A DNA stretch of 64,000 nucleotides from Cryptomeria japonica (Eukaryota > Streptophyta > Pinopsida > Cupressales > Cupressaceae). The translations under genes were made by a program, and so were the position numbers. The notes below the pieces were generated by a model that worked only from the letters and a program-made list of their open reading frames with translations, did not search any database and had not been told where the DNA came from. The stretch is taken from the NCBI RefSeq assembly GCF_030272615.1, contig NC_081414.1, positions 305,120,164 to 305,184,163 on the forward strand. The letters run 5' to 3'. Positions 25,193 to 37,374 of the stretch are shown here, one piece after another (within the stretch, counting starts at the first letter, position 1; every line of letters starts with the position of its first letter).

Positions 25193-25933
25193 ATGGGGAG
25201 AGCTACTAAATTTGATGAGATGCCATTGTATCCACAAACATTGGTTGCACCATTTGATAAATGGGGATTAGATTTTGTTGGCCCAATTGATCCCCCTTCT
25301 AATGGCAAATCGTACATTTTAGTATGTACAGATTATGTAACCAAATGGGTGGGGGCTTGCGCCATGACACATGCAAGAGATAATAAGGTGGCTGAGTTCC
25401 TTTATGAGGAGATATTTACAAGATATGGAGTACCAAGGGAAATTGCATCAGACCAAGGCCCACAATTTACTTCAACATTGATTGCAGCCTTGGTCAATGA
25501 ATACAATATAAGGCACATAAAATCTACCCCATATCATCCACAAGCTAATGGACAAGTAGAGGTTACAAATAGGAAGCTTGAGGCTATTCTTACCAAGACA
25601 GTAGCTATTCATAATAAAGACTAGTCTCATAGACTTTCAAAAGCAATTTGGGCATACATAACAACTTGGAAGACACTAATTGGTTTTACACCTTTTGAGA
25701 TGGTGTATGGAAAAGAAACAATGATGCCTATTGAGTTTGAGCATAAAACTTTGAGGACAACTTTGCAATTAAATATGACACTTTCTGAAGCACAAAAGGA
25801 ACGTATTCAACAATTGAATGCTTTGGATGAATGGAGAAAAATGGTTGTCCAACAGATAGAGCTGATACAAAATCAGAGAGCAAAGTGGCATGATAAATAC
25901 ATCAAAGAGAAAAAGTTCAAAGCAGGTGACTGA
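25193..25933 (+). pseudogene. GY1 integrase catalytic core and C-terminal part
   Basis: The D,D,E triad is visible: Asp in WGLDFVGPI (about 25,263-25,290), Asp in IASDQGPQF, and Glu in NGQVEVTNR. A stop at 25,622 separates the core from the continuation (PFEMVYGKETMMPIE, to 25,933). Another stop precedes the last segment (25,940-26,161). No chromodomain follows, as expected for Athila/Tat rather than chromoviruses. Confidence 0.9.
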
Positions 25934-26161
25934 GCAATATTGTATGACTCTAGATATAAAGATACTATGGGAAAGCTGCAAACCAGATGGTTAGATCCAT
26001 ATGAGATAGAGGAAGTTTTCAACAATGGAGCTGTTCATTTGACCACAATTGACCCGGTTCGGTTCAAGCTTTTGGTAAATGGTCATAGATTACAATCAAG
26101 ACAACGAAGAAGAGTACCATCTAGACCTCGATGGTACAAAGTATCAACAGTAAGAGTATAA

Positions 26162-26870
26162 CGGGTTGCGTCTTTATCATAAGCCGGTCAACAAAGAGGA
26201 GTTCCTGCAACAATTTGCTAAAAAGGATCAAACACAAGTTCCTGTAGCAACTAATCAAGTTCCTGTAGCCATTGATCAAGTTCCTTCTGCAATTGAGCAA
26301 AGTATTGGAGGAAGGTTCCTGCAACCACTGCAGTGAACATGCTTGCCACTTCATAATTCTCCTAGCGTCATTTCACAAAAATATTTCCATGTCTTATGGA
26401 AATATTATTCTCCATAAATAAAAATTTTCATCAAAGTCATCTCATCTTATTTCCTTATCTGTCATTTCATTTCATTTCGCCTTTCTTTTCGCGCGACTGC
26501 AGGTATGTACATATTTTATTTTATTTTAATTAGGCATTTATGATTTCATTATGATTATTGCCTTTACTAAATCCTCACACACTTCCCTAAATCATTTTAG
26601 CCTGTGTGCACATGTGCCAAAGTAAGTTGGGGGGTGTTTTATGGTTCGGTTTCCAAAATTAGTAATTACTCATCCTTTTCGGTACCTTGTTTTGATTTCT
26701 TGCCATCATTTCTAAGATATTCTTTGGCATAAGAAAGTAATGAACTTTGACGCCAAATTTGGAAATAGGCAAGGAAGTTTCAATTTTTAGTTTGTAGAAT
26801 ATTTTGGTTCTTCGTTTCTCAGTTGCAGAGTTTGATACATTAACAGATTAAGAAATGGGTGGAGTTCCAA
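26162..26870 (+). other. GY1 spacer after integrase with repeated CCTGYAGC phrases
   Basis: Five phrases of the type gttcctg(c/t)a(a/g)c lie at about 26,201, 26,238, 26,259, 26,280 and 26,315. The rest is noncoding and AT-rich. Confidence 0.5.
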
Positions 26871-26891
26871 TCTGCCATGAACCAATAGTCC

Positions 26892-29117
26892 ATGATGTGT
26901 TGCTACAGGATGCTCTTTGTGAGCATTATTTTCATGCAGCATGGTTCGATTGTCTACTTTCTAAAAATAAGGGATTATAATGAAGAAATTGCCTTAAAGT
27001 TTATGCATTCATTCAACAAAGGAGAGGCTGTTGTTAAAGGATTAAGGGTCATTGCTATAGAGCAGCAGATAGCTGAAGTTACAGGGTTGCCACAGGAAGG
27101 AGAATTGTTTTCAGAATCAAAAGATGCCAGAAGTGCCAGAGCAGAGTTTACACTTCCCACAGATGGACCTCTAACAGTAGACAAACAAGGAACCATGAGG
27201 GTATCCCTTGCAACAGAGTGGCCCCAGGTGGCTTTATATGTAACGAAGTACATTACTTGCGAAGGGAGGTATTCAAATTTACATTCACCCCATTTCAAAT
27301 TGCTTAGTCATTTATGACATGGCCGAAGAGTGAATGTTCCTAATTTTTTTATATCACCTCATTTCCACAAGTGCTAAAGAAACACTGAAGAATGGAAAAC
27401 GTTCTGTCAGCCATCATGGTCTGATTAAATTGCTAGTAGAACATTCTCTTAGGGATGTTTCACAGATGGAATGGGGGGTATTTGAAGACATATTGCAGTT
27501 TAGGGTTGAAGATGCCCTTGTTGCATATGAGCCAATAGTTGAAAAAGAAAATATTGAAGAACCCTCTTCTCTTATAGTTTTTGCCGAGAATGAATCTCCT
27601 ACCGTTGAAGGAGTTGTTACTGTTACAGAGAAAGAGATGGCTGAGACAAGCATTGAGCAACCCTCCACTTCTTTTCAAAAAGAAGTGGCATCTTCTAAAA
27701 GAAAAGGGAAGGAATTAGAAGGAATTAATGCAGATGATGAACCTATGGTTCAGTTGTAGGAAATTCAAGTTTCTCCTACAACCAAGAGGCGTAGACCGAA
27801 GAGAAAAAATCCTGTAGCAAATCCATAGGTAGAAACCATTCCTGCAGCCACTCCAAAGGTTTATGTGAGAAGGACTCGGAGCAAAACCCAGAGGGCCCGT
27901 CCAACAGGTGATCCGATAGAGGTTATTTCAGTGGAAGCATCGAAAGAAGGGAGCCTTGTAGATGTTGAAACTCAGAAGGAAGATGATGTTGATAGACTCT
28001 CAAATTTGGCATATGTGGCATAGTAGCTTGAGGAACCTATTGAAGAGATTCCACGACCTAAGGTAACAACTATTAGACCTCCATCATCCCTAAGCAGTTT
28101 ATCTATTGCGTTAACATTTTATAGGCAATGAGAAATAGAGAGGGCTAGATTACAGGGGATTATTAACAAACAACAAAGGGAAATTGAAAAGAGGGATAAT
28201 AAAATTGAAGAATTAGAGGATAAAGTTGATACAATCACTAGTATGGTCCATGAATAATGCAATGTAGGGCACCGCCAAGAGTTTATGCTCTGCATTTAAG
28301 GGAGCAGTATTTAAATTTTAAATTGAACCGCATTGTCAAGGACCTTAGCCCCTCTTTAGAAACCCCTGAGGAATTTTATGATGCTTACCGGACTTCCCCA
28401 ACAACTGTGAAAAATTTGTTGTGTGAACTTTATTTGCATAACTATGTTGTAGCTTCTAATAGTGAGTGGAATCCCTTGTTATACATTGGTGATATCTACA
28501 TAAAAGCTTTAATGTCATGGATTCAAAATGAGATTAGCATGGGGGCACAAGCCAGAGCACACAAAGATTTTGAATTTGATTGTCCATTGCCATTAAGGAA
28601 GGAAGCAAAAGAGCCAAGAGTTCTTTATTATGAATGGCATAAGCTACTGGTAAGGCAAGATGTTAGGAATCTAGTGCTGTCGATGAGGGAAGAAATATTC
28701 GAAGCATATGAACATTTAGTTCAAAATGAAAGTGCAGCTGCAATTGATGGCTTAACTCAACGCTGGAATAATTTGCTAGAAGAATTGAAACAGGGATAAC
28801 CTCATTCACTGCCAAATTTCCATGCAACTATGCAAAGAGCCCCTAAATATATACAACTGGGCAGAGTGAAAACCAATAACTGGTTACCTTTGATCTTTCA
28901 GCCTCCTATTCTTATGTGGCCATTATTAGGATGTAAGACTACAGATAAGCCCTATGAAGTAGTTACAGAAGAGGCCAGATGGTCCAGGTTGGAAAAGATG
29001 AAAGGGTTTTACTGGAATTTAGCTTCAGGAGGAACAGGTCAAGGAACCATTGGTGACCTAAGAGTTAGTGCAAGAATCAGAAATTTTCCTCTTGCTGGAG
29101 GATCAACAAGACCTTAA
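26892..29117 (+). pseudogene. GY1 extra open region between integrase and 3' LTR (env position)
   Basis: Four open pieces follow in order (26,892-27,317; 27,334-27,759; 28,257-28,799; 28,830-29,117), with further readable sequence between them. Landmarks: ALKFMHSFNKGEAVVKG and AEVTGLPQEGELF in the first piece; an acidic Ser/Thr/Lys-rich middle (27,560-28,020); a short coiled coil near 28,130-28,250; then a compact domain with YDAYRTSPTTVKNLL-like sequence. Athila/Tat elements often have an additional ORF at this place, sometimes called env-like. I see no clear signal peptide or membrane span, so an envelope role is not supported. The I(A/S)E..(G/H)LP phrase also occurs in the HP2 protein. Confidence 0.55.
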
Positions 29118-29129
29118 AGTTGGGGGGCA
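29116..29129 (+). other. GY1 polypurine tract
   Basis: AAAGTTGGGGGGCA lies directly before the 3' LTR start and would prime plus-strand DNA synthesis. Confidence 0.8.
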
Positions 29130-30400
29130 TGATTAGTTGAGACATTGGCATATTTTTATCCTTAGAACTCTTAAGCTTTTGTCATATTTTGATTTACATA
29201 ATAGTAATGATGTATCAGAAGTTTACTATATGTATTTTAGATGTTAGCCTGAACCTATTAAAACATGTTTTGTCTTTGCCAGTTTATTCTTGCAGCCATG
29301 TTATTCATTCATGTTGCCATGCAGATTGTTTAAGGCAATATCATGTGTGAAATTAATAGATGTCCTGATTAATTAGAATATGTATGTATGTTCTTGTATG
29401 TTATTCCTTTTGAAGTGCAGGGAATAAATGATGCTGCGGTGGAAGCTCTTCTATCATGCCAGTTGCAGGAAGAGATATTCAAGGAGATGACTGAAAGATC
29501 GAACAACAAAGATGTTGAAGAGCGTAAGAAATGACAAAGGAGAAGTGATCACGCGATACTAATGATGTCTAACTCGAGTGGACATTGGTGTTGTAAATAC
29601 CGCCACAGTATGTTATGACTGTGGTTCGGTTTAGATCCACATTTTTTGTAGCTTAACTCTAGCTATCTCCTTTCTCGATTAGTTATCTGCCTCTTCTCTT
29701 CAATGTGATCTGTGTTGTTTAAAGTAGACATTTTCTTTTAAAAATAAGCTCTTCATCTCTTCTCAAAGGTTAGAAAGAAAAGAGAGAAAGCAAAGCAGAG
29801 AATTTTGGAAATAAAGTTACAAGTGTTTTTGAGTTTCTTTTTATGTTGAATCATGTAATGACTTTAGAAGAACAATGAATAAAAATATGTTATTCTGAGC
29901 ACTTAGAGTTGTTTTTGGGAAGCCTGGAATCACTCATCCAAGGGGGACCACTCGGTGAGTGTTCCTGTGTCTTTGTTAAGATTAGTTTTCTTCTTTAGCT
30001 GCAATAGATGTTCTTGCATTGACTGTTCCTGCAGCCATTGGAAACAGATCCACTGACTGTTCCTGCAGCCAAACCAAAACAGAGTAATTTCTATTTATCA
30101 ACATTGAACTTAGCCACTATTGTTTGAATGAATTTATGTTAATGCATAAGTTTTCCTGTAGCCTTTCAATAGTTTCAATTCTTGCTTATCTTTTCCGCAT
30201 AATGTTAGTTGTTGCAGTAATGCAGAGTAGCTGTTGCAGGAATTTAGTGCATATATAGTGCAGACTCATTTCAAGTATTACGTCCCTGGGTTGACAATCA
30301 AATGAACACTAGTTATTGAAGTAGTGACTTTACCAAGTGAATGTCTAACTTCGGGTTGAGACTTCAACTAGAGTTATTATTCTTATTGTTGGGTTGAACA
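29130..30400 (+). repeat. GY1 3' LTR
   Basis: 1,271 bp, from TGATTAGTTG to GGGTTGAACA, uninterrupted. It is followed by the ACACC target duplication. Confidence 0.95.
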
Positions 30401-30405
30401 ACACC

Positions 30406-31600
30406 AAAGAAAGACTAGCTTAAGGATTCTTATGAGTCTTTGTACCATTTGATAGCAAAGGGAACCATTTAAGATTTATCAAATGGGTTATCAACAAAGG
30501 GTGAATAAGTTTAGATGCACAACCTTCACAACAAATCAAATAAAAATGAGACACAACAAATTGGGATGCCAATGTATTCTAGAATTGGGATATTTAAGAA
30601 ACTCAAATATTGAGAAAATATATACAACATTTGTGCCTTGAGTGGTATGGCCTAGCAACTCCTCCCCACCTCTCCCAACTTCGGGAGATTTTCTTGATGT
30701 AAGGGATAATGAAAGCAAGAAAACAAACTTGAGGAAAATAGATATTAATGGGGGAAATCACTATTATAACTAATAATTTAAAACCTTTGAAGCTTGGCAA
30801 ATGACAAAAGAGGAAGCTTAGAGGCTTGTGTAGAGCCTATACATTGTAAAAGAAAATACTTTTTTTATAAACTCCTTGGAATGAGTGCTCATCCTTGCTA
30901 TTGTGTGTAGAAATGTGAGACTCAAATTTCTTAGAAGAGGTAACAAAAAAAAATGTGAAGAATTTTTTGGAGAGATATTCATAAGATTTGATTCACAATT
31001 AGGATTTCTCACTAAGACATTACGAAACTTCGATGCAATCAAGATTGGACTAAATTTAAGTTAGGGGCAAAAAAATTGACATAAAATGATAAAATTTGGG
31101 GGTTTCATGTGTTAAAAATGGCCAAATCATTGATCTTGCTACTAATTAAATTACTAAGATGATTTGATAGATTTAGAGTCTTTTTTTCTTTTTTGAAAGC
31201 AACAAGATACATAAATAAGGTACATGATTAGTAGAGATGAAATTATAAATAATGAAGGTTTTATGTTTTCATCATCATTGGACTACCACGTATGTTGATT
31301 TTAGACACTTACAAATTCATGACATGCTTTATTGTCTCTTCGAAAAAAAACCTATGACTCTAACATCTTATTCATTATAAAGATTAAAGACATATAACTT
31401 TATTTATCATAAAGACAATTCAATTTAGAAGGTGCATTCTTAAAAATTATCAATACAATCTTTATTTTGAAGACATGTAAATTTAATTTATTTTATTTAC
31501 AACAAATATAAAATAAAAATCCGTTTTCTGTGATACGCTCCATATTGAGCTTTTACACTCACCTATCAGGTAACACGCCTGAAGACGATCGAGGCAGATT
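30406..31600. other. AT-rich stretch between GY1 and the COA6-like gene
   Basis: No gene or recognisable element. It would hold the upstream region of the COA6-like gene toward its right end. Confidence 0.4.
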
Positions 31601-31775
31601 ATTTGATGGTTCAGAATAACTTCAGAGAGCATACAGAAAGGATTTCCAGGCCAACAAATTCGGGCTCTGGTATTCAAAAGAAAAACGAAGCGATTATTAA
31701 TTTACTGTATGATGGATTTTGCGAGAGTTCACTAAGAGAATCTAAAAAACCGAAGGCAAATAAAAAAGGACAACA

Positions 31776-32288
31776 ATGGGCTGGGGATGGACGAAAAAGG
31801 AGAGTGCAGAGCAATCACAACCACCGGAAGACGATGATCAAATTCACAAGGATGTGCTCTTAGCTGGACGAGATGCTTGTTATAAGGTTATACCCACTAT
31901 TTTTCTTGCATTTTATATACTTTTTAAATTAGGCCACTCTTTGAGTTTTGAGCTTTTCCGAATAAGCTTCTAATGTTAGCTTTATTCAGGGCACTACACA
32001 CACGTCCTCCGGAGAAAATGTAACTACATGATATACTATTGAATTCCATTGTTTTATTCAACCACATAATATCGTTTATTAAAAATAAATAAATGTTTCT
32101 TTCATGATAGATTGAATTTTTGCTTTGCATTTGTTTGTTGCTTGGCGCAGGCTCGTGACATGTTCTACGCTTGTGTGGAGAAGAATGTGAAGAGTAAACC
32201 CACAGAAATTGCATCAGTGGGGCTCCTTTATCCTGCGGAATGCAAGCGTGCCAGAACTGAGTATGAAAAACAATGCCGACCCACATGG
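31776..32288 (+). CDS. COA6: COA6-like mitochondrial assembly factor, two exons (partial)
   Basis: Exon 1 is 31,776-31,886 and exon 2 is 32,151-32,288; donor AAG|GTTATA, acceptor GCGCAG|G, next donor TGG|GTAAGT, both joins in phase 0. The 83 predicted residues start MGWGWTKKE, then an acidic stretch, then CYK/ARDMFYAC (CX9C, across the splice) and CKRARTEYEKQC (CX10C), followed by RPTW. This twin-Cys pattern and the GR(D/E)AC...ARD..(Y/F)..C context match COA6, an intermembrane-space protein that helps deliver copper to COX2 during complex IV assembly. COX6B has the same Cys spacing but differs around it. The last exon, which normally follows the Trp-Val, was not located; a candidate starts at 33,136 (AG|GTCAAG) but lacks the usual Tyr-Phe-Asp. 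It appears to be the only ordinary host gene here. Confidence 0.75.
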
Positions 32289-33990
32289 GTAAGTTCTATA
32301 CCTACAGTTTAATTAGAAACAAGAAAGAAAAAAGTGGGTTGGAAATTAATTTGGGTATAGTTAGAATTGCAAACGAATGCGGACATAGGCACAACAATTT
32401 GGAATTTCAACTTGTGATTAACCCACATTAACCTAGACGATTCAGACTTAAGAATATTTGGTAAGAGAAAAATGGTTGGGAAATAGATTTTGATATTTCT
32501 GAGCCTGTATTTATTAGGGATTGTATGGAAAATGTCTGAAACTCTTGGAAATGGTATTGGAATAAGTACTTACTAGGAAGCTGAGTTCTATGGAAGTTTC
32601 TAGAAACTCCTAGAGACAGCTCAACATTTTTAGAAAACAGAGACCTTTCTGGTAGCCTTGGCAGGAAAAATGTTTTGGAAATGTGTTTTTGTGATCTAGG
32701 TGATTTTGATAAAATGTAAATTCAAAAGTCAGTCGAATTCAGTGCCTTTCAAGCTCGTGTGGAGCATTGGTAAACCCTAGTGCATAACTGCTGTCATTAT
32801 TCGCAGATAAACATTAAAAAAAGGGAGAAGAAGAAAGTCTTTGATTAAAGGAAAATGAAAATCTGATGACATTTTATGACATTTGAACTTGCGACTAATT
32901 TTTCAGAACATCAAAATGTCAACTTCAAATTGCATGATGTGTACAGTGTAACTACTATCATTGTTCTGGAAAAGTTCTATGATAAAAGGGAATTAAAATC
33001 TGATGACATTTTATAACATCTGAATTTATGACTGACTTTTCTAAACATCAAAATGGTAACTTCAAATTGCATGATGTGGTTAAAATATGATAAGCTTATA
33101 TTGGAACTTCATGTTTCAAGTTCTGTGACCAGCAGGTCAAGTTCACGTTCTTAAAAAATGCTACCCAGCTGATTGGGATTTACTTTGTTAACGCTTGTGC
33201 ACATGCGCAGCTATTAGCCATGAACAAAAAGGGGAAAAATGATAAAGTGATAAAAAGTAAATACCATATGAGAACTGAACAATTTATGCTGTATTAGCAC
33301 TTTAAAATTTTCTCGCAAGTTGTAAAGGTTGCTTGATCAGCTGTTATGTAATGACAAATTAATCTAATGGTCATCCAAGAATCTATTGTTAAAAGAAATT
33401 TATAAGCATCTAACCTGGATCATAATCCATTCTAACATAGTTTTCTAGAGCTCTGAAGTGATATATTAAAAGCTTATATTGATTAATCAGTCTGGTTTAA
33501 GTACCGTGATAATGAGTTTTTGTATGTCACTCTCCTTATCTTCTATATCCAAACCGTAATTTCCCATTCTTAAACTTCAGACATCTAGGTGAATGTCTAT
33601 GTGAAACCTTTCTCATTATCTGAAGAAGATACATGGTACAATAACCTATTGCATACTTTAGCTCTTGAAAAAAAACTCTTCGATTTCTTACTTTAAAAAC
33701 TCTAGCAATGTTTAGTTGTACATTACGTTAGCAATATAAGGGCAATAACCACCTTTTAAGGCAGCAATACCCATTTTAATCTCTACATTGTACAGAAATG
33801 TACAGGCAAACATTATGATTATTGAATAAAATAACACTTTCCTCCCCTAATGGTCATATTTTGACCATAAATCAAGTACAATTTTGAATGTCTCAAATTT
33901 GTCTTTTCACAAAGCCATAGCAAAGATATTCACTACTTGCTATTGAGTATGCTCATTCAATTTCTCCACTTCTTTCTATTGACCTTATTA
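32289..33990. other. Probable intron 2 or 3' flank of the COA6-like gene
   Basis: No further convincing exon. A roughly 128-bp segment is duplicated in tandem: aaatctgatgacattttat at about 32,858 and 32,987, each followed by catcaaaatg and cttcaaattgcatgatgtg. Confidence 0.4.
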
Positions 33991-34030
33991 CTGTAGCCAT
34001 TGTTGCCTTGACTGACTTTAGCACTTGGGC

Positions 34031-35480
34031 CTATTTCCATTCACAACTCAATTTTATCAATCTACAATTGAAGTGTTCTTTTCCTTTGACTGCATAACCT
34101 GTAGCTATTGTGGTGTCTCTCATGCACCTCTCCAAAGAAGAGGCAGTTGACTTAGCTAGAGGCTGCAAAACAAAAACTGCATTGCTGGCCTCCGGAAGAG
34201 GGGTGATGACAAATTTCGGAGAAGGCAGATCCTCCTCAACAACAAGCATTGATGTAGTCAAAGAAATCGTAGGAGCTGATTTCCTACGATGAAACTTAGG
34301 AACGATACCCTGCTCAAACTTATGCTTAGGCAGTTGAGGTGGGGGATTCACATCAACCGTAGCAGGTTTGAGGACCCTAGGAAAGATGCAATAGAGATGT
34401 GGAGAAGAAATGGGAGGAGTAGACAAGACTGCACTAAACACCACCTGTGTATGAAGCATGTCTATGGGCTATGAAAATGGAGGGACATTTGGGAGAGAGG
34501 TGATAAGAGGTGGCTCTAAGGAGGAAGCAATGAACATCTACACCCGCTTAAGGCGAGGTTCATCCACAACCCCCAAAGTAGCTGGAAGCAACACAAAAGA
34601 TGGAGCAGAAATAGATGTAGAGACAACATGAGCAACAAAAACTGGAACAGGAACGGAAGCAGAAGGAGTAGAAGCGGGAATTGAAGACACCCTCAATCTT
34701 CAAAGCAGCCTCACGCTCTCAAGCCATTGCTCGTCGATGACACTTAGGTTCGTGCACAAGCTGGTTTTGACATAGATGGGCTCTAGGAGCAAAAGCCTGA
34801 GAAGACCTCGTAGCATCCTGCGTCACAGGGGGAGCCGTTTGTGCTGTTGCCGGTGGAAAAGAAGGCTCAACTGATGAAAGATGAGGTACCACGAAAGCAA
34901 GATCTATAGAATCAGTTGCAAACACCTTTCCTCTTTTTTCTCTGGGAACAGTTGGAGGAATAGGGGCCCTGAGAGGTTGAGAAATAGGTGCCAAAGGAGA
35001 AGGGTGAGTATGTGGCGAACACTTACCCTTGCCATACAAAGTAGGGCAAGGGATATCTGCAAGGATGGGAAGCTCAAAGGGAGGGTGGGCCTTAGACTTT
35101 GGCAACACAAGTGCCTTTCCTTTTTCTGTGCTAGGCACAGTTGAAGGAACAAAAGACACCATTGGAGGTTGCGTGATTCTCGACTGATGAGGAGGCCTAC
35201 CTTGAAGAATGGGCTTGTCCTTAACTCTCAACGAAGATGGAGCGGAAGATGAAGCATGTTGCTGTACAGGAGTAGACTCAGATGGAGAAGCAAATGTAGG
35301 AGGGGCCAAAGAAATAGCAGGTTGGACTGACTTAGGTGCTAACTCCTTGGTCTTACTTGTAATATGCTTTGTACAACAAATCGCCACGGGGTAGCATGGG
35401 TTCAACTGGAGCAGGCCAGAAATGATCAAGAGAAAAGCCCCCATGTGACACCAGTGGCTGATATCTAGTATCTTGGATAG
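34031..35480 (-). pseudogene. GY2 proline/serine-rich region after protease
   Basis: Two minus-strand open stretches (34,719-35,498, 259 codons; 34,031-34,459, 142 codons) rich in Pro, Ser, Ala and Lys, with no catalytic motif. The first 40 or so codons of the longer one are an out-of-frame reading of protease sequence. Such low-complexity spacers lie between protease and RT in some Tat-type elements. Confidence 0.45.
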
Positions 35481-35776
35481 TATGCATGGTGCCCTCATGA
35501 AGAAACTTTAAACATGTGCACTACTGAGGGGATTGCATCCATAGAAATAGCAGGTTGGATTGACTTAGGTGCTAACTCCTTGGTCTTACTTGTAATATGC
35601 TTTGTACAACAAATCTCCACGGGGTAGCATGGGTTCAACTGGAGCAGGCCAGAAATGATCAAGAGAAAAGCCCCCATGTGACACCAGTGGCTGATATCTA
35701 GTATCTTGGATAGTATGCATGGTGCCCTCATGAAGAAACTTTAAACATGTGCACTACTGAGGGGACTGCATCCATA
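35311..35776 (-). repeat. 233-bp tandem duplication in GY2
   Basis: The unit beginning gaaatagcaggttgg at 35,311 repeats from 35,544, a period of 233 bp. I see only about three mismatches, so the duplication is much younger than GY2's decay. Confidence 0.9.
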
Positions 35777-36349
35777 GAAAACAGCCATGGAATGCCTAGC
35801 TTCACTCGGAATCAGTCAGACTTAGGAATGATAACAAATGTGATAGAAACTGCCATGAGTCCCAGAAGGACCGTCAAGGCAGTACATCCCATAGGAGGGA
35901 CAAAAATACCATCATGTGTACGAATGGTGGCCCTACACGTGACATTTTGCCCTATTCAATCTGTTGATGAAGAGAGCCTCCTCCGTGATTACATTGACTC
36001 TTCAAGAGGGGTCAACCATAACACTTGTGATAGTGTTACCATTGATCTTGGCAGGGGTGTAAAGAGGATCGGGTTCTCCGCAGTATGACGAGTCAAGAGG
36101 TGTGAATGATATATCAGTATTCTTACCCTTCTGACTTGGGGGAGAAATTGGAGTAATGGTGACCATGTTCACATTAAGGACAGTCACTTGGTGGAGGAGA
36201 AGATGATGAAGAATTAAAATTAGTTGAATGTGGAGGGAATGGGATGGTGTAGATCTGCAGCTCACTATTAATCTTATGGACAAACTTATTTGATTTATGT
36301 TTCTTATCTCCGACTTGGATGGTACCAATGTCTGTATGGTCTTGGACAA
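35480..36349 (-). pseudogene. GY2 protease-like region
   Basis: On the minus strand the phrase AKINGNTITSVMVDPS (about 36,002-36,050) stands where gypsy proteases have their catalytic D(S/T)G strand; here the motif is DPS. Downstream, a Cys-Pro-Ser-Tyr-Gly-Met-like phrase (near 35,940) and AIPS.VHM (near 35,530) fit the rest of the domain in shifted frames. Confidence 0.5.
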
Positions 36350-37368
36350 TGTGTCTTAGATGCATATAACGTTTAGTATCATGACCAGTCCCACGGTGAT
36401 ATTGATAGAATTTTGAACCATCATACCAACGAGGGTATGGTCTGTTGTCTGGGAGAGGTCGTATCTCAGAAAGGGTTACCAGGTTATATTTTAACAATTT
36501 TTGCAGCACACTCAGATAAGAATCAGATAGTTCGGTGAACACCCAATTACAACGAGGCTCCTGTGTGCTCTTCTCAGTTGACTGAGGGATTTTTATTACA
36601 TTTTCTATAGCCTTATTTTTCCTGGACCCACTTGATTGAGGAACATGTAGCTCCAAAGTTATCAACACGAGAATTCGAAGCCGGAGCTCCAAATTTAGTC
36701 ATCGTGTGCGGATGGTCTATGAGAGTAGTGCAAAGATTAGAGAAAGGTGGTCATTTGTTTAAGGAAAGTTTCTCCCTTAGTGCTGGCTACAAGCTACCAA
36801 TGAACATCCTCTGGAGATCATTGTTAGGCAGGGCATAAGGCATCTTAGAAAACACAGATTGATACCTCAAAATAAAATCAGTTAGTTTCTCATTAGTTTG
36901 CTGTATAGAATGAACAATGTCAGTGATAGTGACCTTGCTACCAATGTTAGCCTGAAACCTTCTGAGTAACAAATTCATTAACTGGTCAAAGGTTTGAATA
37001 GAATAATCAGGTAAAGAGCTATACCATTCTAGTGTGGTCCCTTTGAGAGACCAAGAGAATATATTGACCAAAATATAATCTTGATTATGGAAATCACTGG
37101 AGAGAGTAGTAAAGGAATCTATGTGCAGTTGAGGACCTCCATCACCATTATACCTGTTGAATTTTGGAATCTCAACCCCTTGGAGTAGGGGAGCATTAAG
37201 GATATGCAATGCAAGAGGGCCGTGACAGTAGTATGGAGGAAGCGATGATTGATTAGCAGCATTTGTGAGATTTGCAAGTTGTTGCAGCTGCCCCATATTT
37301 TGCAATATGGTATTAAGGATGGGATTGCTAGGTGGCGGAGGCGTGAAAGGAAACTTGCAGCCATACAA
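36174..37368 (-). pseudogene. GY2 gag, capsid and C-terminal part
   Basis: The 36,787-37,368 frame contains the gypsy gag core (GVEIPKFNRYNGDGGP, WSLKGTTLEWYSSLP, QTFDQLMNLLLRRF, LTDFILRYQSVFSKM). The 36,174-36,692 frame continues with FYQYHRGTGHDTKRYMHLRH, the counterpart of the Cys-His knuckle of Tat gag but with its first Cys replaced by Tyr. The two parts are in different frames, so the gene is broken. Confidence 0.8.
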
Positions 37369-37374
37369 ATGACA

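Larger units (their letters stand above)
18171..30400 (+). mobile_element. GY1: complete Ty3/gypsy LTR retrotransposon, Athila/Tat type, inactive
   Basis: Seen: paired LTRs starting TGAT(G/T)AGTTGAGACATTGG and ending GGTTGAACA. The flanking duplication is ACACC (18,166-18,170 and 30,401-30,405). There is a primer-binding site just inside the 5' LTR and a purine tract just before the 3' LTR. The order gag, protease, RT, RNase H, integrase is that of Ty3/gypsy. The tRNA-Asp-type primer site and the extra 2.2-kb region after integrase fit Athila/Tat elements. Many stops and frameshifts show it cannot encode its proteins. In the first 215 bp or so of the two LTRs I counted about a dozen differences, which indicates an insertion that is not recent. 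Confidence 0.9.

Noticed and set aside
26892-29117. Envelope glycoprotein gene
   Set aside because: Position fits, but no signal peptide, membrane span or cleavage site is visible.
33136-33297. Third exon of the COA6-like gene
   Set aside because: It has a good acceptor and starts Val-Lys-Phe in the right phase, but the rest does not resemble COA6, so I did not include it in the gene.
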